From Planosporangium sp963837285 (lineage in GTDB: Bacteria > Actinomycetota > Actinomycetes > Mycobacteriales > Micromonosporaceae), in the NCBI GenBank assembly GCA_963837285.1, contig CAWIMS010000005.1:682001-746000 (forward strand): a stretch of 64,000 nucleotides of DNA. The letters are read 5' to 3'. How positions within the stretch are numbered: position 1 is the first letter of the stretch; each line of letters opens with the position of its first letter. This document shows, piece after piece, positions 26,582 to 35,244 of the stretch. Made by a program: the position numbers and the translations under genes. The notes below the pieces were generated by a model. That model was not told the DNA's origin, did no database searches, and saw nothing but the letters and a program-made list of their open reading frames with translations.

Positions 26582-27385
26582 ATGCGTGACGAGCACGGGT
26601 ACTCCTCGGCAGACCTTCCGCTCTATTTCGAATGGCACGGCAAACCCCTCGGCTCGAATCCTCCCCTGTTGCTCGTGCACGGCGGTGGTTCGACGATCGA
26701 ATCCAACTGGGGCAAGCTGATTCCAGCGCTGGAAGGGTCTCGGCGAATGCTCGCCATCGAGCTGCAGGGACACGGACGCACCGGTTCGGGCGACCGGGCC
26801 GCGTCATTCGAGGGTTCGGCAGACGGTGTTGCCGCGCTGCTGACGGAACTCGCCGTTGGGCCGGTCGATGTGCTCGGGTTCAGCAATGGCGGTCAGGTCG
26901 CGATGCAGTTGGCCATCCGGCATCCGCTTGCGGTTCGCCGACTCGTCGTCGCATCTGCGCCGTTCCGCCGCGACGGCATGATCGACGGATTCTGGGACGG
27001 GTTGGCGGCGGCGACCTACGCCGATCTTCCCCAGCCCTATCGCGAGGCGGACCTTGCGGTCAGCGGTGACCCCGCGCACGCCGAACGCATGTTCCACCTC
27101 GATCGAGGGCTCATGCTCAGCGGCTTCACCGACTGGCCCGACCCTCTGGTCGCCTCGATCACCGCACCGACCCTCGTCGTAGCGGCCGACCAGGACGTGA
27201 TCCGCCCCGAACACACGGTGCTCCTCGCCTCTCTCATCCCGAACGCGCGCATACTCATCGTGCCTGGAAACCACGGCGACTACCTGGGCGAGCTGGCCGC
27301 GGCGGGAGATCCCGGCCCGCTCCAACGGACGCTGCCGTTCATCGTCGACTTCCTGGACCAGTCGGACCCCACCACGCCAGGCTGA
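26582..27385 (+). CDS. alpha/beta hydrolase
   Basis: A 267-residue alpha/beta hydrolase: LLLVHGGGSTIESNWGKLIP (oxyanion region), ELQGHGRTGSGDR, nucleophile elbow VLGFSNGGQVAMQ (G-x-S-N-G), acid in VVAADQDVIRPEH and a C-terminal His in IVPGNHGDYLGE. GFSNGGQ is common in carboxylesterase and 3-oxoadipate enol-lactonase relatives; the substrate is unknown. Two ATGs, at 26570 and 26582, are in frame and neither has a clear Shine-Dalgarno. GC content at wobble positions is slightly lower than in neighbours. It ends 16 bp before a copy of the dispersed repeat. The 200 bp upstream hold no recognisable feature. Confidence 0.88.
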   Translation: MRDEHGYSSADLPLYFEWHGKPLGSNPPLLLVHGGGSTIESNWGKLIPALEGSRRMLAIELQGHGRTGSGDRAASFEGSADGVAALLTELAVGPVDVLGFSNGGQVAMQLAIRHPLAVRRLVVASAPFRRDGMIDGFWDGLAAATYADLPQPYREADLAVSGDPAHAERMFHLDRGLMLSGFTDWPDPLVASITAPTLVVAADQDVIRPEHTVLLASLIPNARILIVPGNHGDYLGELAAAGDPGPLQRTLPFIVDFLDQSDPTTPG

Positions 27386-27401
27386 ACACGGCACGACTCG
27401 T

Positions 27402-27472
27402 CCGGCACAACTTCCGGCAAGTTGTTGCCTCGGCGGGTGCCTGAGGCCACTACTTCCGGGAAGTTGTGCCGG
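27402..27472. repeat. dispersed double-palindrome repeat, copy 1 (full)
   Basis: Two arms of about 30 bp are inverted copies of each other around a loop of about 11 bp, and each arm is itself palindromic (CACAACTTCC next to GGAAGTTGTG-like halves). It sits between two convergent genes and supplies the stop codon (TAG at 27452-27450) and last codons of the broken TPR gene. Confidence 0.85.
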
Positions 27473-28321
27473 GCGTGGGCCCGCCAGGCGTGTCGGCGGT
27501 CTCGACGGCGAGCGCCGCCAGCTCGTACCGGATGGTCAGCCGCTCCTCGGTGCGCCCGCCGAAGTGGAGCAGTTGCTCGGCGGCGAGGAATTCGCGTCGA
27601 GGTCGCCCCGCTCGGCGTACGTGTCGATCCACCGCTGCGCGATCCCGGCGCTGCGGCGCAGGCGCAGGGTCGCCTCTCCGGTGTGGCCGAGCTGGTCGAG
27701 GCGCAGGCCCCAGGCGAGCAGCATCGCCATGTAGGCCAGCTCGTCGCCGTCGGAGAAGGTGGGCCGGTGGTTGGCGGCCCAGATCTCGGCCAGCCGCTCG
27801 TATGCCGCGCGGGCCGCCTCGTACAGTTCGGCGGTGTGCACGGCGGTGCCGTAGGACCCGAGGGCCGAGGCGTAGTTGGCGTCCCGCACGGTGACCTCGG
27901 CGAGCAACCGGTCGGCGTGGGCCAGGTTGTTCATCGCCTCGACCAGCCGCCCGGTGAGCAGGTACAGCGACGCCAGGTCGGACAGCGCCTTCGCTTCGTG
28001 CAGCCGGAAGCCGGCGACCCGGTGCCGGCGCAGCAGCTCCTCGCCGGCGGCGACCGCCTCGCCGAGCCGCCCGAGCCCCTCGTAGGCGTACATCCGGCCC
28101 TGGTAGAGATAGGTGATCGCCTTCTCGTCGCCGACCACGCGAGCGATCATGGTGTACGCGTCTGCCGCGACGAGCGCTTCGTGGCATCGCCCGGTCTGGG
28201 ACAGCTCGTGTACCCGCAGACTGAGCGCCTTCAGCGGACCGTGCACCGTGACGTGTACCGGTAGGCGGGCGTCGTCCACCGCAGCCTCCCCACCGTCGGT
28301 CCCGTTCGCGTTCCGGCTCAT
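27450..28321 (-). pseudogene. TPR-domain protein (probable stump of a TPR-diguanylate cyclase), frameshifted and truncated
   Basis: From the ATG at 28321 the frame encodes TPR-like helices: LSLRVHELSQTGRCHEALVA, YQGRMYAYEGLGRLGEAVAA, LYLLTGRLVEAMNNLAHADR and LAWGLRLDQLGHTGEATLRL. Near 27,585 the reading frame changes; the other frame continues REFLAAEQLLHFGGRTEERL and TIRYELAALAVETADTPG, then enters repeat copy 1 and stops as GTTSRK. The N-terminal style resembles actinobacterial TPR proteins that continue into a GGDEF domain, and no such domain remains. The 3' part appears to have been lost at the repeat. The parent family is inferred from memory of similar proteins. Confidence 0.65.
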
Positions 28322-28354
28322 TGGCCGCCGGACCGGGGAGCTGAGGACTCCAGA

Positions 28355-28374
28355 TTGCAAAGAATTCTTTGCAA
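28355..28374. promoter_or_regulatory. perfect 20-bp palindromic operator
   Basis: TTGCAAAGAATTCTTTGCAA is a perfect 20-bp palindrome in an unusually AT-rich gap. It is 34 bp from the TPR-gene ATG and 28 bp from the winged-helix regulator ATG, so it could control both directions. It is probably bound by the adjacent regulator. Confidence 0.7.
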
Positions 28375-28402
28375 AATCTCCTTTGCGGTTTACCGTGAGG
28401 GT

Positions 28403-29044
28403 ATGGCCGACACTCCCGCCCCGCCACCCGGTGGCTGGCCGCCGTCGTTCGACCCGGCCAAGGACCTGATGCTCACCCCGAAACGGCTGCGCGGGCTGGT
28501 GCACCCGATCCGGATCCGGCTGCTCTGGCTCCTGGAGACCGACGGCCCGGCGACCGCTTCCCAGCTCGGCCGGCGGATCGGGCACTCCAGCGGGGTGACC
28601 AGCTACCACCTGCGCACGCTGGCCGACCTCGGGTTCGTCGAGGAGGACGTCGAGCGGGGCACCGGGCGGGACCGGTGGTGGCGGACGCGGTACCAGTCGT
28701 CCGCGGTCACCTTCCGCTCCCCGGACGACCCCGGTGACCCGGAGACCGTCGAGGTGGCGGAGCGGTACATGCGCCTGGTGGTCAGCATGCACACCGAGCG
28801 CATGGTGTCCTACGTGGACAGTCTGGCCGGCCGGCTGGACGAGCTGCCCACGCTGCCCTGGGGATTCGACGAGTACCCGATCGACGTCACGTACGAGGAA
28901 GCCCGCGCGCTGCGAGACGAGGTGGCCGCGCTCATCCGGCGGCACCGGCGCGAGCCGGGCCGGCCGCCCCGCGAGGGCACCACCCGGGCCACCTTCCAGC
29001 TCCAGATGGTGCCCGATGAACTGCCGGCCGGGGACGGGTCGTGA
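28403..29044 (+). CDS. ArsR-type winged-helix transcriptional regulator (HTH_20)
   Basis: A 213-residue regulator with an ArsR-like winged helix at about 25-115: LTPKRLRGLVHPIRIRLLWL, PATASQLGRRIGHSSGVTSY, HLRTLADLGFVEEDV and RDRWWRTRYQSSAVTF. The rest is a helical C-terminal domain (RLVVSMHTERMVSYVDSLAG, YEEARALRDEVAALIRRHRR), which is typical of actinobacterial regulators sitting before MFS exporters. The stop overlaps the GTG of the MFS gene, so the two form an operon. A perfect 20-bp palindrome precedes it. No metal-binding cysteines are seen, so the inducer is probably the exporter's drug-like substrate. Confidence 0.88.
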   Translation: MADTPAPPPGGWPPSFDPAKDLMLTPKRLRGLVHPIRIRLLWLLETDGPATASQLGRRIGHSSGVTSYHLRTLADLGFVEEDVERGTGRDRWWRTRYQSSAVTFRSPDDPGDPETVEVAERYMRLVVSMHTERMVSYVDSLAGRLDELPTLPWGFDEYPIDVTYEEARALRDEVAALIRRHRREPGRPPREGTTRATFQLQMVPDELPAGDGS

Positions 29045-30300
29045 GCCGGCGCGCGCCGTTCGCGGCGCTGCTCACCGCGTACGCCGTTTCGCTCGGCGGC
29101 ACCCAGATCTCCGCCATCGCCATCCCGTGGCTGGTGCTGACCACGACCGGGAGCGCGGCGAAGACCGGGCTGGTCGGGTTCGCCACCATGGCGCCCTACG
29201 TCATCGCCCAGGTGCTCAGCGGCCCGCTGGTCGACCGGGTCGGGCTGCGCCGGTCGTTCGTGTGGGGCAACCTCGCGGCCGGCGTGATGGTAGGGATCAT
29301 CCCGCTGGCGTACGCGCTCGGCGGCCTGTCGCTGCCGGTACTCCTGGTGCTCTCCGCCGGGGCCGGCACCGTCCGCGGCGCCGCCGACTGCGCGAACAGC
29401 CCGCTGGTCCCGGTAACCGCGGAGGCGGGCGGCATCGCGCTGGAACGGGCCGCTGGCCTGGTATCCGGCGCCAACCGCACCGCGATCCTGGTCGGCGCGC
29501 CGCTGGCCGGGTTGCTGGTGACCGTCGCCGGCCCGCCGCTGGCCGTCGCCGTCGACGCGGCCACGTTCGCGGTGGCCGCGCTCATCGCCGCGGTGTGGAT
29601 CCGGGTCACGCCCGCACCGGCCAGCCGGCCACCGTCGCGGGGGTACGGGCGCGACCTCATGGACGGGCTGCGGTTCATCCGCGGCGACCGGCTGCTGCTC
29701 GGCATCATCGCGATGGTCGCGGTTACCAACCTGCTCGACCAGGGAATCAGCGAGGTGTTGTTGCCGGTGTGGGTCCGCGACAAGATCGGTACCGCGAGTG
29801 CGCTCGGTGTCATCGGTGGCGTCGCCGGTGCCGGCGCCCTGCTCGGCAACCTGATCGGCGCGTGGATCGGTCCCCGGGTGTCCCGCCGGGCGCTCTACAC
29901 CATCGGCTTCCTGGTCGGCGGCGCGCCGCGGTTCCTCGTGCTCGCGCTGACCGGTCTGCTCATGCCGGTCCTGGGTGTACACCTGGTCAGCGAGGTGTTC
30001 GCCGGCTCGTTGAACGCGGTCATCGGCGCCACGTCGTACGAACGGATCCCCGAGGAGCTGCGCGCCCGGGTCCTGGGCACGATCCGGGCCAGCGCCTGGG
30101 TCGGCATCCCGTTCGGCGCGCTGTTCGCCGGGTACATGGTGGAGGGGCTCGGCCTACGCGGCGCGCTGCTGGCGTTCGGTGGCGCGTACCTGCTCACCAC
30201 CCTGGCCCCGCTGATCTTCCCCAGCTGGCGCCAGCTGCGTCGCCCCGACCCTGACCCCCGCCCCGCCCCCGCCGATCAAGGAGAAGTGAACATGGTTTGA
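29041..30300 (+). CDS. MFS exporter (MFS_3/EntS-like)
   Basis: A 419-residue, twelve-helix MFS protein coupled by a GTGA overlap to its likely regulator. SGPLVDRVGLRRSFVWGNLA is the loop 2-3 motif A, and ERAAGLVSGANRTAILVGAP with FAVDAATFAVAALIAAVW-like segments mark the MFS_3 group used for export of siderophores, macrolides and other drugs. RVLGTIRASAWVGIPFGALF is the typical second-half motif. The long proline-rich tail (PDPDPRPAPADQGE) is unusual. Substrate is unknown. Confidence 0.88.
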   Translation: MSRRAPFAALLTAYAVSLGGTQISAIAIPWLVLTTTGSAAKTGLVGFATMAPYVIAQVLSGPLVDRVGLRRSFVWGNLAAGVMVGIIPLAYALGGLSLPVLLVLSAGAGTVRGAADCANSPLVPVTAEAGGIALERAAGLVSGANRTAILVGAPLAGLLVTVAGPPLAVAVDAATFAVAALIAAVWIRVTPAPASRPPSRGYGRDLMDGLRFIRGDRLLLGIIAMVAVTNLLDQGISEVLLPVWVRDKIGTASALGVIGGVAGAGALLGNLIGAWIGPRVSRRALYTIGFLVGGAPRFLVLALTGLLMPVLGVHLVSEVFAGSLNAVIGATSYERIPEELRARVLGTIRASAWVGIPFGALFAGYMVEGLGLRGALLAFGGAYLLTTLAPLIFPSWRQLRRPDPDPRPAPADQGEVNMV

Positions 30301-30345
30301 TCTCCAAGGTTGGCGCAAGCCCGCCCACGGGTGCCGCCGCACCGG

Positions 30346-31239
30346 CTATGCGGCGTGCTCCGCGCACAGGCAGCCGACGCCGCTGGCGATCCATTCGCGA
30401 CCTTCCCACTCCGGGTGCCGCCGGACCATGAGGGCGGTGACCTCCTCGACGATCGTCTGCTGGCTGGCGGCCGAGTCCTGGCGCCGCCACGTCTCGTCGC
30501 GCAGCAGCCGCAGGTACTCGTGGACGTCGTCCAGCAGTCGCGGGCCGCCGATGTCACCGTGTCCGGGCACCACCACCCGCGGGCCCACGTCGATGAGCCG
30601 CCGCATGACGGCGAGCCAACGGGTACCGGAGACGTCCGTGTCGTGCGGTGGGAACCATGGGAAGATCGCGAACTGGCCGGCCTCGACCAGGTCGCCGGTG
30701 AACATGACCCCGGAGTCGGGCACGGTGATCACCTGGTCGCCGTTGCTGTGCGCGCGACCGGTCGCCCGCAGGTGTACCACGCGGCCGCCGAGATCGAGAT
30801 TGTACGAGCTGTCGTAGACCACGTCCGGGACGGCGAGTTCGACGCCCTCCAGCTGCCGGGCCACCGGCTCGCCGAGGTTCTTGAACATCTCGACGTACCC
30901 GGGACCCTTGACCTTGAGATCTTCGGCCTGCGCCTTGTTGATCAGGAACGTCGCCTCCCCGGCGAACGTCCGCGCGCCGAACGCGTGCTCGGGGTGGAAG
31001 TGCGTGGTGGTGAGGTACAGCTTGCGGCCGCGCGCGTAGTCCAGGGCGAACTTCAGGACCGTGGTCGCGTTGCCCGGCCCCATGCCGGTCTCCACGACGA
31101 GCACGGCGTCGGTACCGCCGATCACACCGACGTTCGGCACGAGCTGCACGCCCCGGTTCGGGATCACCACCAGATCGCGGTCAAGCTCCTGTACCTCGGC
31201 GAGCCGCACGACAGGGTCGGGATACGGATATTCGGCCAT
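30346..31239 (-). CDS. MBL-fold metallo-hydrolase
   Basis: A 297-residue metallo-beta-lactamase-fold protein. The metal motif reads TTTHFHPEHAFG, so Glu replaces the usual Asp of HxHxDH. Further ligands are His in ATGRAHSNGDQVI, Asp in MFTGDLVEAG and His in VVPGHGDIGG. VLVVETGMGPGNATTVLKFA is the strand before the site. Such variants occur in SoxH/quinoprotein-relay-like enzymes of unknown substrate. The ATG at 31239 has GGAGGAGT upstream. It is divergent from a LysR regulator, with a palindrome between them. Confidence 0.87.
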   Translation of the reverse strand: MAEYPYPDPVVRLAEVQELDRDLVVIPNRGVQLVPNVGVIGGTDAVLVVETGMGPGNATTVLKFALDYARGRKLYLTTTHFHPEHAFGARTFAGEATFLINKAQAEDLKVKGPGYVEMFKNLGEPVARQLEGVELAVPDVVYDSSYNLDLGGRVVHLRATGRAHSNGDQVITVPDSGVMFTGDLVEAGQFAIFPWFPPHDTDVSGTRWLAVMRRLIDVGPRVVVPGHGDIGGPRLLDDVHEYLRLLRDETWRRQDSAASQQTIVEEVTALMVRRHPEWEGREWIASGVGCLCAEHAA

Positions 31240-31326
31240 CGCGGACGACTCCTCCAATGGAAAGATCGGGTTCGTTCCAGTCCATCCCGGCACCTGAACG
31301 AGCGTCCAACACCGCTTCCGCAATCC

Positions 31327-31345
31327 TGATACCGCACCGGTATCA
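31327..31345. promoter_or_regulatory. LysR/MBL divergent operator
   Basis: TGATACCGCACCGGTATCA has perfect 8-bp arms around a 3-bp centre and ends 9 bp before the lysR ATG. LysR proteins normally bind such a site to autorepress and to activate the divergent gene, here the MBL hydrolase. Confidence 0.65.
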
Positions 31346-31354
31346 TGCGTGGTG

Positions 31355-32224
31355 ATGGACCTGCGCGCGCTGCGGTACTTCGTGGCCGTGGCCGAGGAGC
31401 GCCACGTTCGTCGCGCCGCGGCGCGACTGCACATGACCCAGCCCCCGTTGAGCCGCGCGATCAAACAGCTGGAGACCGAGCTCGGTGCGGTGCTGCTGCA
31501 CCGCACGCCCACCGGCGTGACCCTGACGGCCGCTGGCGCCACGCTCTACGACGAGGCGCGGGCGCTGCTGGAGCACGCGGAGCTGGCGCGCGCCCGGGTC
31601 GCGGCCGCGACCGGGACGGCCGCCCTGACCGTCGGCACCCTCGTCGACAGCGCCGGGCAGTCCGGTCTCCGCCTCGCCGCCGCATTCCGCGAGCGCCATC
31701 CCGGTGTGCAGGTGCGGATCCGGGAGTCCGACTTCACGGATCCGACGGCCGGCCTGCGGGCCGGCCTGGTCGACGTCGCGTTGACCCGGGCCCCGTTCGA
31801 CCAGACCGGAATCAGCACCCGTGGGCTGCGGGCGGACCCGGTGGGGGTGGTGCTGCGCACCGACGATCCGCTCGCCGGGCGCGATGTTCTGCACCTGTCG
31901 GACCTGGCCGGCCGGCGGTGGTTCCAGCTGCCCGCCGACACGGACCCGATCTGGCGCGCGTACTGGAACGGTGCGGCTCCCACTGGCGACCAGCAGGGGC
32001 CGGTGGTGCGGACCGTCCAGGAATGCCTCCAGGCGGTGCTGTGGAACGGCACGGTCGGACTGTCCACGCTGGACCATTCCCTCGGCGAGGGCCTCACCTG
32101 CGTCCCGCTGGCTGACATGCCGCCCAGCCGCCTTGTCGTCGCCTGGAACAGCTCCGACACCAATCCCCTGGTCCGTTCTTTCACCCAGGTCGCCGCCGCG
32201 GTGAACGCACCGCGGAAGGGCTAG
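31355..32224 (+). CDS. LysR-family transcriptional regulator
   Basis: A 289-residue LysR regulator. The N-terminal helix-turn-helix is textbook: LRALRYFVAVAEERHVRRAA, RLHMTQPPLSRAIKQLETEL and LLHRTPTGVTLTAAGATLYD. The effector domain begins near residue 90 (LTVGTLVDSAGQSGLRLAAA). In-frame GTGs at 31349 and 31352 are alternative starts. It is divergent from the MBL hydrolase, which is its likely target. Its stop codon shares CTAG with the stop of the convergent FIST gene. Confidence 0.9.
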   Translation: MDLRALRYFVAVAEERHVRRAAARLHMTQPPLSRAIKQLETELGAVLLHRTPTGVTLTAAGATLYDEARALLEHAELARARVAAATGTAALTVGTLVDSAGQSGLRLAAAFRERHPGVQVRIRESDFTDPTAGLRAGLVDVALTRAPFDQTGISTRGLRADPVGVVLRTDDPLAGRDVLHLSDLAGRRWFQLPADTDPIWRAYWNGAAPTGDQQGPVVRTVQECLQAVLWNGTVGLSTLDHSLGEGLTCVPLADMPPSRLVVAWNSSDTNPLVRSFTQVAAAVNAPRKG

Positions 32225-33405
32225 GCCACGGCGAGCATGACCAGTGTCTGGTTGTGGTAGCCGTTGATTCCCTTCACGCGGGCGAACTCGCCTCCGGTGT
32301 AGAGCCCAGCGACCTCCGCGCCCTTCGCACTTCCGGTCATCAGCTCGACCTCGCGCCGCATACCGTCCACGCCGAGCAGCCCGCTGCGCGATTCGCAGTC
32401 GAAGGCCACCAGCCCGAGCGGCGGCTGACCGTCGAGCGCGGCAACCGCGTCGTCGCACGCGTCGGACGTCGCGTGCAGAACCGACGCCTCGTCACCCTCC
32501 ATCAGCCAGACCAAACCACCCTCCGGTACCTCGCCGGCCGAGTGCAGCCAGCCCTGGTCGTGCAGGGCGGTCGAGTGGATGCTGCGGACCTCCTCACCGC
32601 TGCGGCGGCGCACGCCGATCGGTCGGGTCCGGGAGAAGGCGGCGAACGCGGCCGGATCGGTGTACGCCGCCGCCGGGGCGCCCAGGCGTCCCAGGTAGGT
32701 CTTGATCGCCGGCTGGTCGTTGAGGGTGAACACGTCGCCGTCACGGCTGCTGGTCACGATCATCGGATCGCCGACCTTGCGCCAGCCGTGCCGCACACCG
32801 ATCCCGAACGGACCGTCCGAGGCGATCGCGGCGCCCACCACCGAGTCGGTGTACACCTGGTCCCCGAACAGGTGGAAACTACGCTTGGTCACCTTGTCGG
32901 CACTCGATCCACCGCCGACCAGCGGCACGCTCGCGCCCACCATCCGGTACGCGCCGGCCAACATGTCCTCCTGGCGGACCTTCTTACCGTCGGTAAACAG
33001 AATCAGCACCCGGTGTGGCCGGTCGTCCAGGCTCATGACACAGCTCGCGACCTCGGCGCCGGCCTCCCGCGCGCGGCCACCCGCGCGGTCGGCCACGGCC
33101 GTCGCGACGGAGAACCCGGGGCCGCCCAGTGCGACCACCACGACACTCGTGGCGTCCGGGCCGTCGGGGGCGATCACCACCCGGGTCGAACACCCGATCA
33201 CCGGCACGCCGCCGCCCACAGCGTTGATCCCGGCGAGCACCGCCACCGGATCATGGTTGGCCGAGCAGAACGCCATCAGCAGAGACGTGTCACCGGCCGC
33301 GGCCTGCCGGGTCGCTTCCACACCGGCCTGATCGGAGTCCGTCGCGACCGATCTGCCGACCGACAGCCATCGATGACGACCGGTCTGGCTGCGATCCATG
33401 TTCAT
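32221..33405 (-). CDS. FIST-domain sensory protein
   Basis: The 394-residue product has FIST-N (about 20-200: SLLMAFCSANHDPVAVLAGI, VPVIGCSTRVVIAPDG, VPLVGGGSSADKVTKRSFHL, VYTDSVVGAAI) and FIST-C (about 210-370: AFSRTRPIGVRRRSGEE, CESRSGLLGVDGMRREVELM, VAGLYTGGEFARVKGINGYH, NQTLVMLAV). FIST domains are thought to bind small ligands such as amino acids and usually pair with signalling outputs, but this protein stands alone with no histidine kinase or chemotaxis gene beside it. Starts at 33405 or 33399 are both possible. Confidence 0.88.
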   Translation of the reverse strand: MNMDRSQTGRHRWLSVGRSVATDSDQAGVEATRQAAAGDTSLLMAFCSANHDPVAVLAGINAVGGGVPVIGCSTRVVIAPDGPDATSVVVVALGGPGFSVATAVADRAGGRAREAGAEVASCVMSLDDRPHRVLILFTDGKKVRQEDMLAGAYRMVGASVPLVGGGSSADKVTKRSFHLFGDQVYTDSVVGAAIASDGPFGIGVRHGWRKVGDPMIVTSSRDGDVFTLNDQPAIKTYLGRLGAPAAAYTDPAAFAAFSRTRPIGVRRRSGEEVRSIHSTALHDQGWLHSAGEVPEGGLVWLMEGDEASVLHATSDACDDAVAALDGQPPLGLVAFDCESRSGLLGVDGMRREVELMTGSAKGAEVAGLYTGGEFARVKGINGYHNQTLVMLAVA

Positions 33406-33535
33406 TCGCCAGAAACCTCGATTCGGGCACACTGGATCCGCGGACTGTCACTTTCTGACACCGTAGTCCGTCCATCAAGGACAACACCACGGATCAGCCG
33501 AACTCCCGATCGCCATCGGCCGATAGGTGGACCGG

Positions 33536-34360
33536 TCAGCCGCGGAGGCCGGTGGTGGAGATGCCGTCGGTGATGCGGCGTTGGAAGATGAGGAAGAAGA
33601 CGAGGACGGGGATGAGGGCGAGGGTGGCCATGGCGAACATGGCGCTCCAGGTGGAGTTGCCGCTGGAGTCGAGGAAGGCGCGTAGGGCCATGGGGATGGT
33701 GTAGTGGTCGGTGTCGTCGAGGTAGACGAGTTGGCTGAGGAAGTCGTCCCAGGTCCAGATGAAGGTGAAGATGGCGGTGGTGATCAGGGCGGGGGTCATC
33801 AGGGGCAGGATGACGCGGCGGTAGGTCTGGATGGGGCCGCAGCCGTCGATGCGGGCGGCGTCGTCGAGTTCGGTGGGCAGGCTCCGGATGAACTGGATCA
33901 TGAGGAAGATGAAGAAGCCGTCCACGGCGAGGAACTTGGGCGCGATCAGTGGCAGGAAGGTGCCGATCCAGCCGAGTGTGTGGAACAGGGTGTACTGGGG
34001 GATGATCAGGACGTGGATCGGCAGCATGATGCTGGCGAGCATGAGCGCGAACCAGACTCGTTTGAGGCGGAATTGGAGTCGGGCGAATGCGTAGGCGGCC
34101 ATCGAGCAGGACATGGTGTTACCGGCGACGGCGGCCAGTGAGATCAGGAACGAGTTGATGAAGAACCGGTCGAAGCCGGTGCCCAGCGCGGTCCAGCCGT
34201 TGGTGTAGTTGTCCCATGTCAGGCGATGTGGCCATAGTCCGGTGCTGGTGAAGATGTCGTCGGCGGGTTTGAGGGAGCTGGAGATCATCCACAGGAGTGG
34301 GTAGAGCATGATCAGCGCGCCGGCGGTGAGTAGGGTGTGGATCGTGGCCCGCCTCATCAT
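33536..34360 (-). CDS. sugar ABC transporter permease (MalG/CUT1 type)
   Basis: A 274-residue inner-membrane permease with six helices. The EAA loop reads ELDDAARIDGCGPIQTYRRV followed by ILPLMTPALITT, the site that docks the ATPase. SSSLKPADDIFTS in the first periplasmic loop is typical of MalG-like partners. Its ATG overlaps the stop of the other permease (ATGA). The operon order is binding protein, permease 1, permease 2. No ATPase or glycosidase gene follows, so a shared MsiK-type ATPase elsewhere is expected. Codons here are slightly less biased (more TTG/GTG runs) than in neighbours. Confidence 0.92.
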   Translation of the reverse strand: MMRRATIHTLLTAGALIMLYPLLWMISSSLKPADDIFTSTGLWPHRLTWDNYTNGWTALGTGFDRFFINSFLISLAAVAGNTMSCSMAAYAFARLQFRLKRVWFALMLASIMLPIHVLIIPQYTLFHTLGWIGTFLPLIAPKFLAVDGFFIFLMIQFIRSLPTELDDAARIDGCGPIQTYRRVILPLMTPALITTAIFTFIWTWDDFLSQLVYLDDTDHYTIPMALRAFLDSSGNSTWSAMFAMATLALIPVLVFFLIFQRRITDGISTTGLRG

Positions 34361-35244
34361 CGGGTGCTGTCCTGGTCGGCGTAGAAGACCCAGTAGCGGG
34401 CGGTGGCGAACATGCCGGCGGTGAAGATCGCGATGAGGGCGAGCAGGGCCCAGGCCATCGCGGAGGCGTAGCCCATCCGGAAGTTGGCGAAGCCTTCCTG
34501 GTACAGGTACAGCGTGTAGAACAGGGTGGAGTCGGCGGGGCCGCCCTGGCCGCCGGAGATGATGAACGCGGGGGTGAACGCCTTGAACGAGTTGATCATC
34601 TGGAGGACCAGGTTGAAGAAGATCAGCGGGGTGAGCAGCGGCAGCGTGAGCCGCCAGAATCGGCGGACCGGGCCGGCGCCGTCGACCGCGGCCGCCTCGT
34701 AGAGCTCCTGTGGGATCTGTTTGAGCCCGGCGAGGAAGATCAGCATGGGTGAGCCGAACTGCCAGACGTGCAGGATGATCAGGGTGTAGATGGCGTACTC
34801 GGGGGTGGAGATCCAGCTGGGGCCGTCGCGCCCGAGGACCTTGTTGACCAGGCCGTCCGCGCCGAAGATTTCCCGCCACATGATCGAGATGGCGACGCTG
34901 CCGCCGAGCAGCGACGGCAGATAATAGGCCGCCCGGTAGGCGCCGGCCCCGCGCCGCCGCCCGGACAACGCGGCCGCGACCAGCAACGCGAACCCGATCA
35001 CCAACGGCACCGACACCACCACGTACACGAACGTCACCCGCACCGCGGACGCGTAATGCGGATCATCGACCAGCCGCCGGTAGTTGTCCCACCCCACCCA
35101 CCGCGGCGCCGTCAACAAATCGAAATCCGTCATCGACAGATACAACGACGCCAGCATCGGACCCGCCGTCAACACCACCAGACCCACAAACCACGGCGCG
35201 AGGAACAGGTACGCGGCCCGATCCTCTCTGCGCCGGGTGGTCAC
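34357..35244 (-). CDS. sugar ABC transporter permease (MalF/CUT1 type)
   Basis: A 295-residue, six-helix permease. YLFLAPWFVGLVVLTAGPML opens the protein as in most CUT1 MalF-like subunits, and the EAA loop is QELYEAAAVDGAGPVRRFWR followed by LTLPLLTP. It is translationally coupled on both sides: its GTG overlaps the stop of the binding-protein gene, and its stop overlaps the next permease ATG. Together with the neighbouring permease it forms the membrane channel of a carbohydrate importer. Confidence 0.92.
   Translation of the reverse strand: MTTRRREDRAAYLFLAPWFVGLVVLTAGPMLASLYLSMTDFDLLTAPRWVGWDNYRRLVDDPHYASAVRVTFVYVVVSVPLVIGFALLVAAALSGRRRGAGAYRAAYYLPSLLGGSVAISIMWREIFGADGLVNKVLGRDGPSWISTPEYAIYTLIILHVWQFGSPMLIFLAGLKQIPQELYEAAAVDGAGPVRRFWRLTLPLLTPLIFFNLVLQMINSFKAFTPAFIISGGQGGPADSTLFYTLYLYQEGFANFRMGYASAMAWALLALIAIFTAGMFATARYWVFYADQDSTR

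Noticed and set aside
27402..27472. Full insertion sequence at the repeats
   Set aside because: Elements are only about 70 bp with no transposase frame and no visible target duplication, so at most they are non-autonomous.
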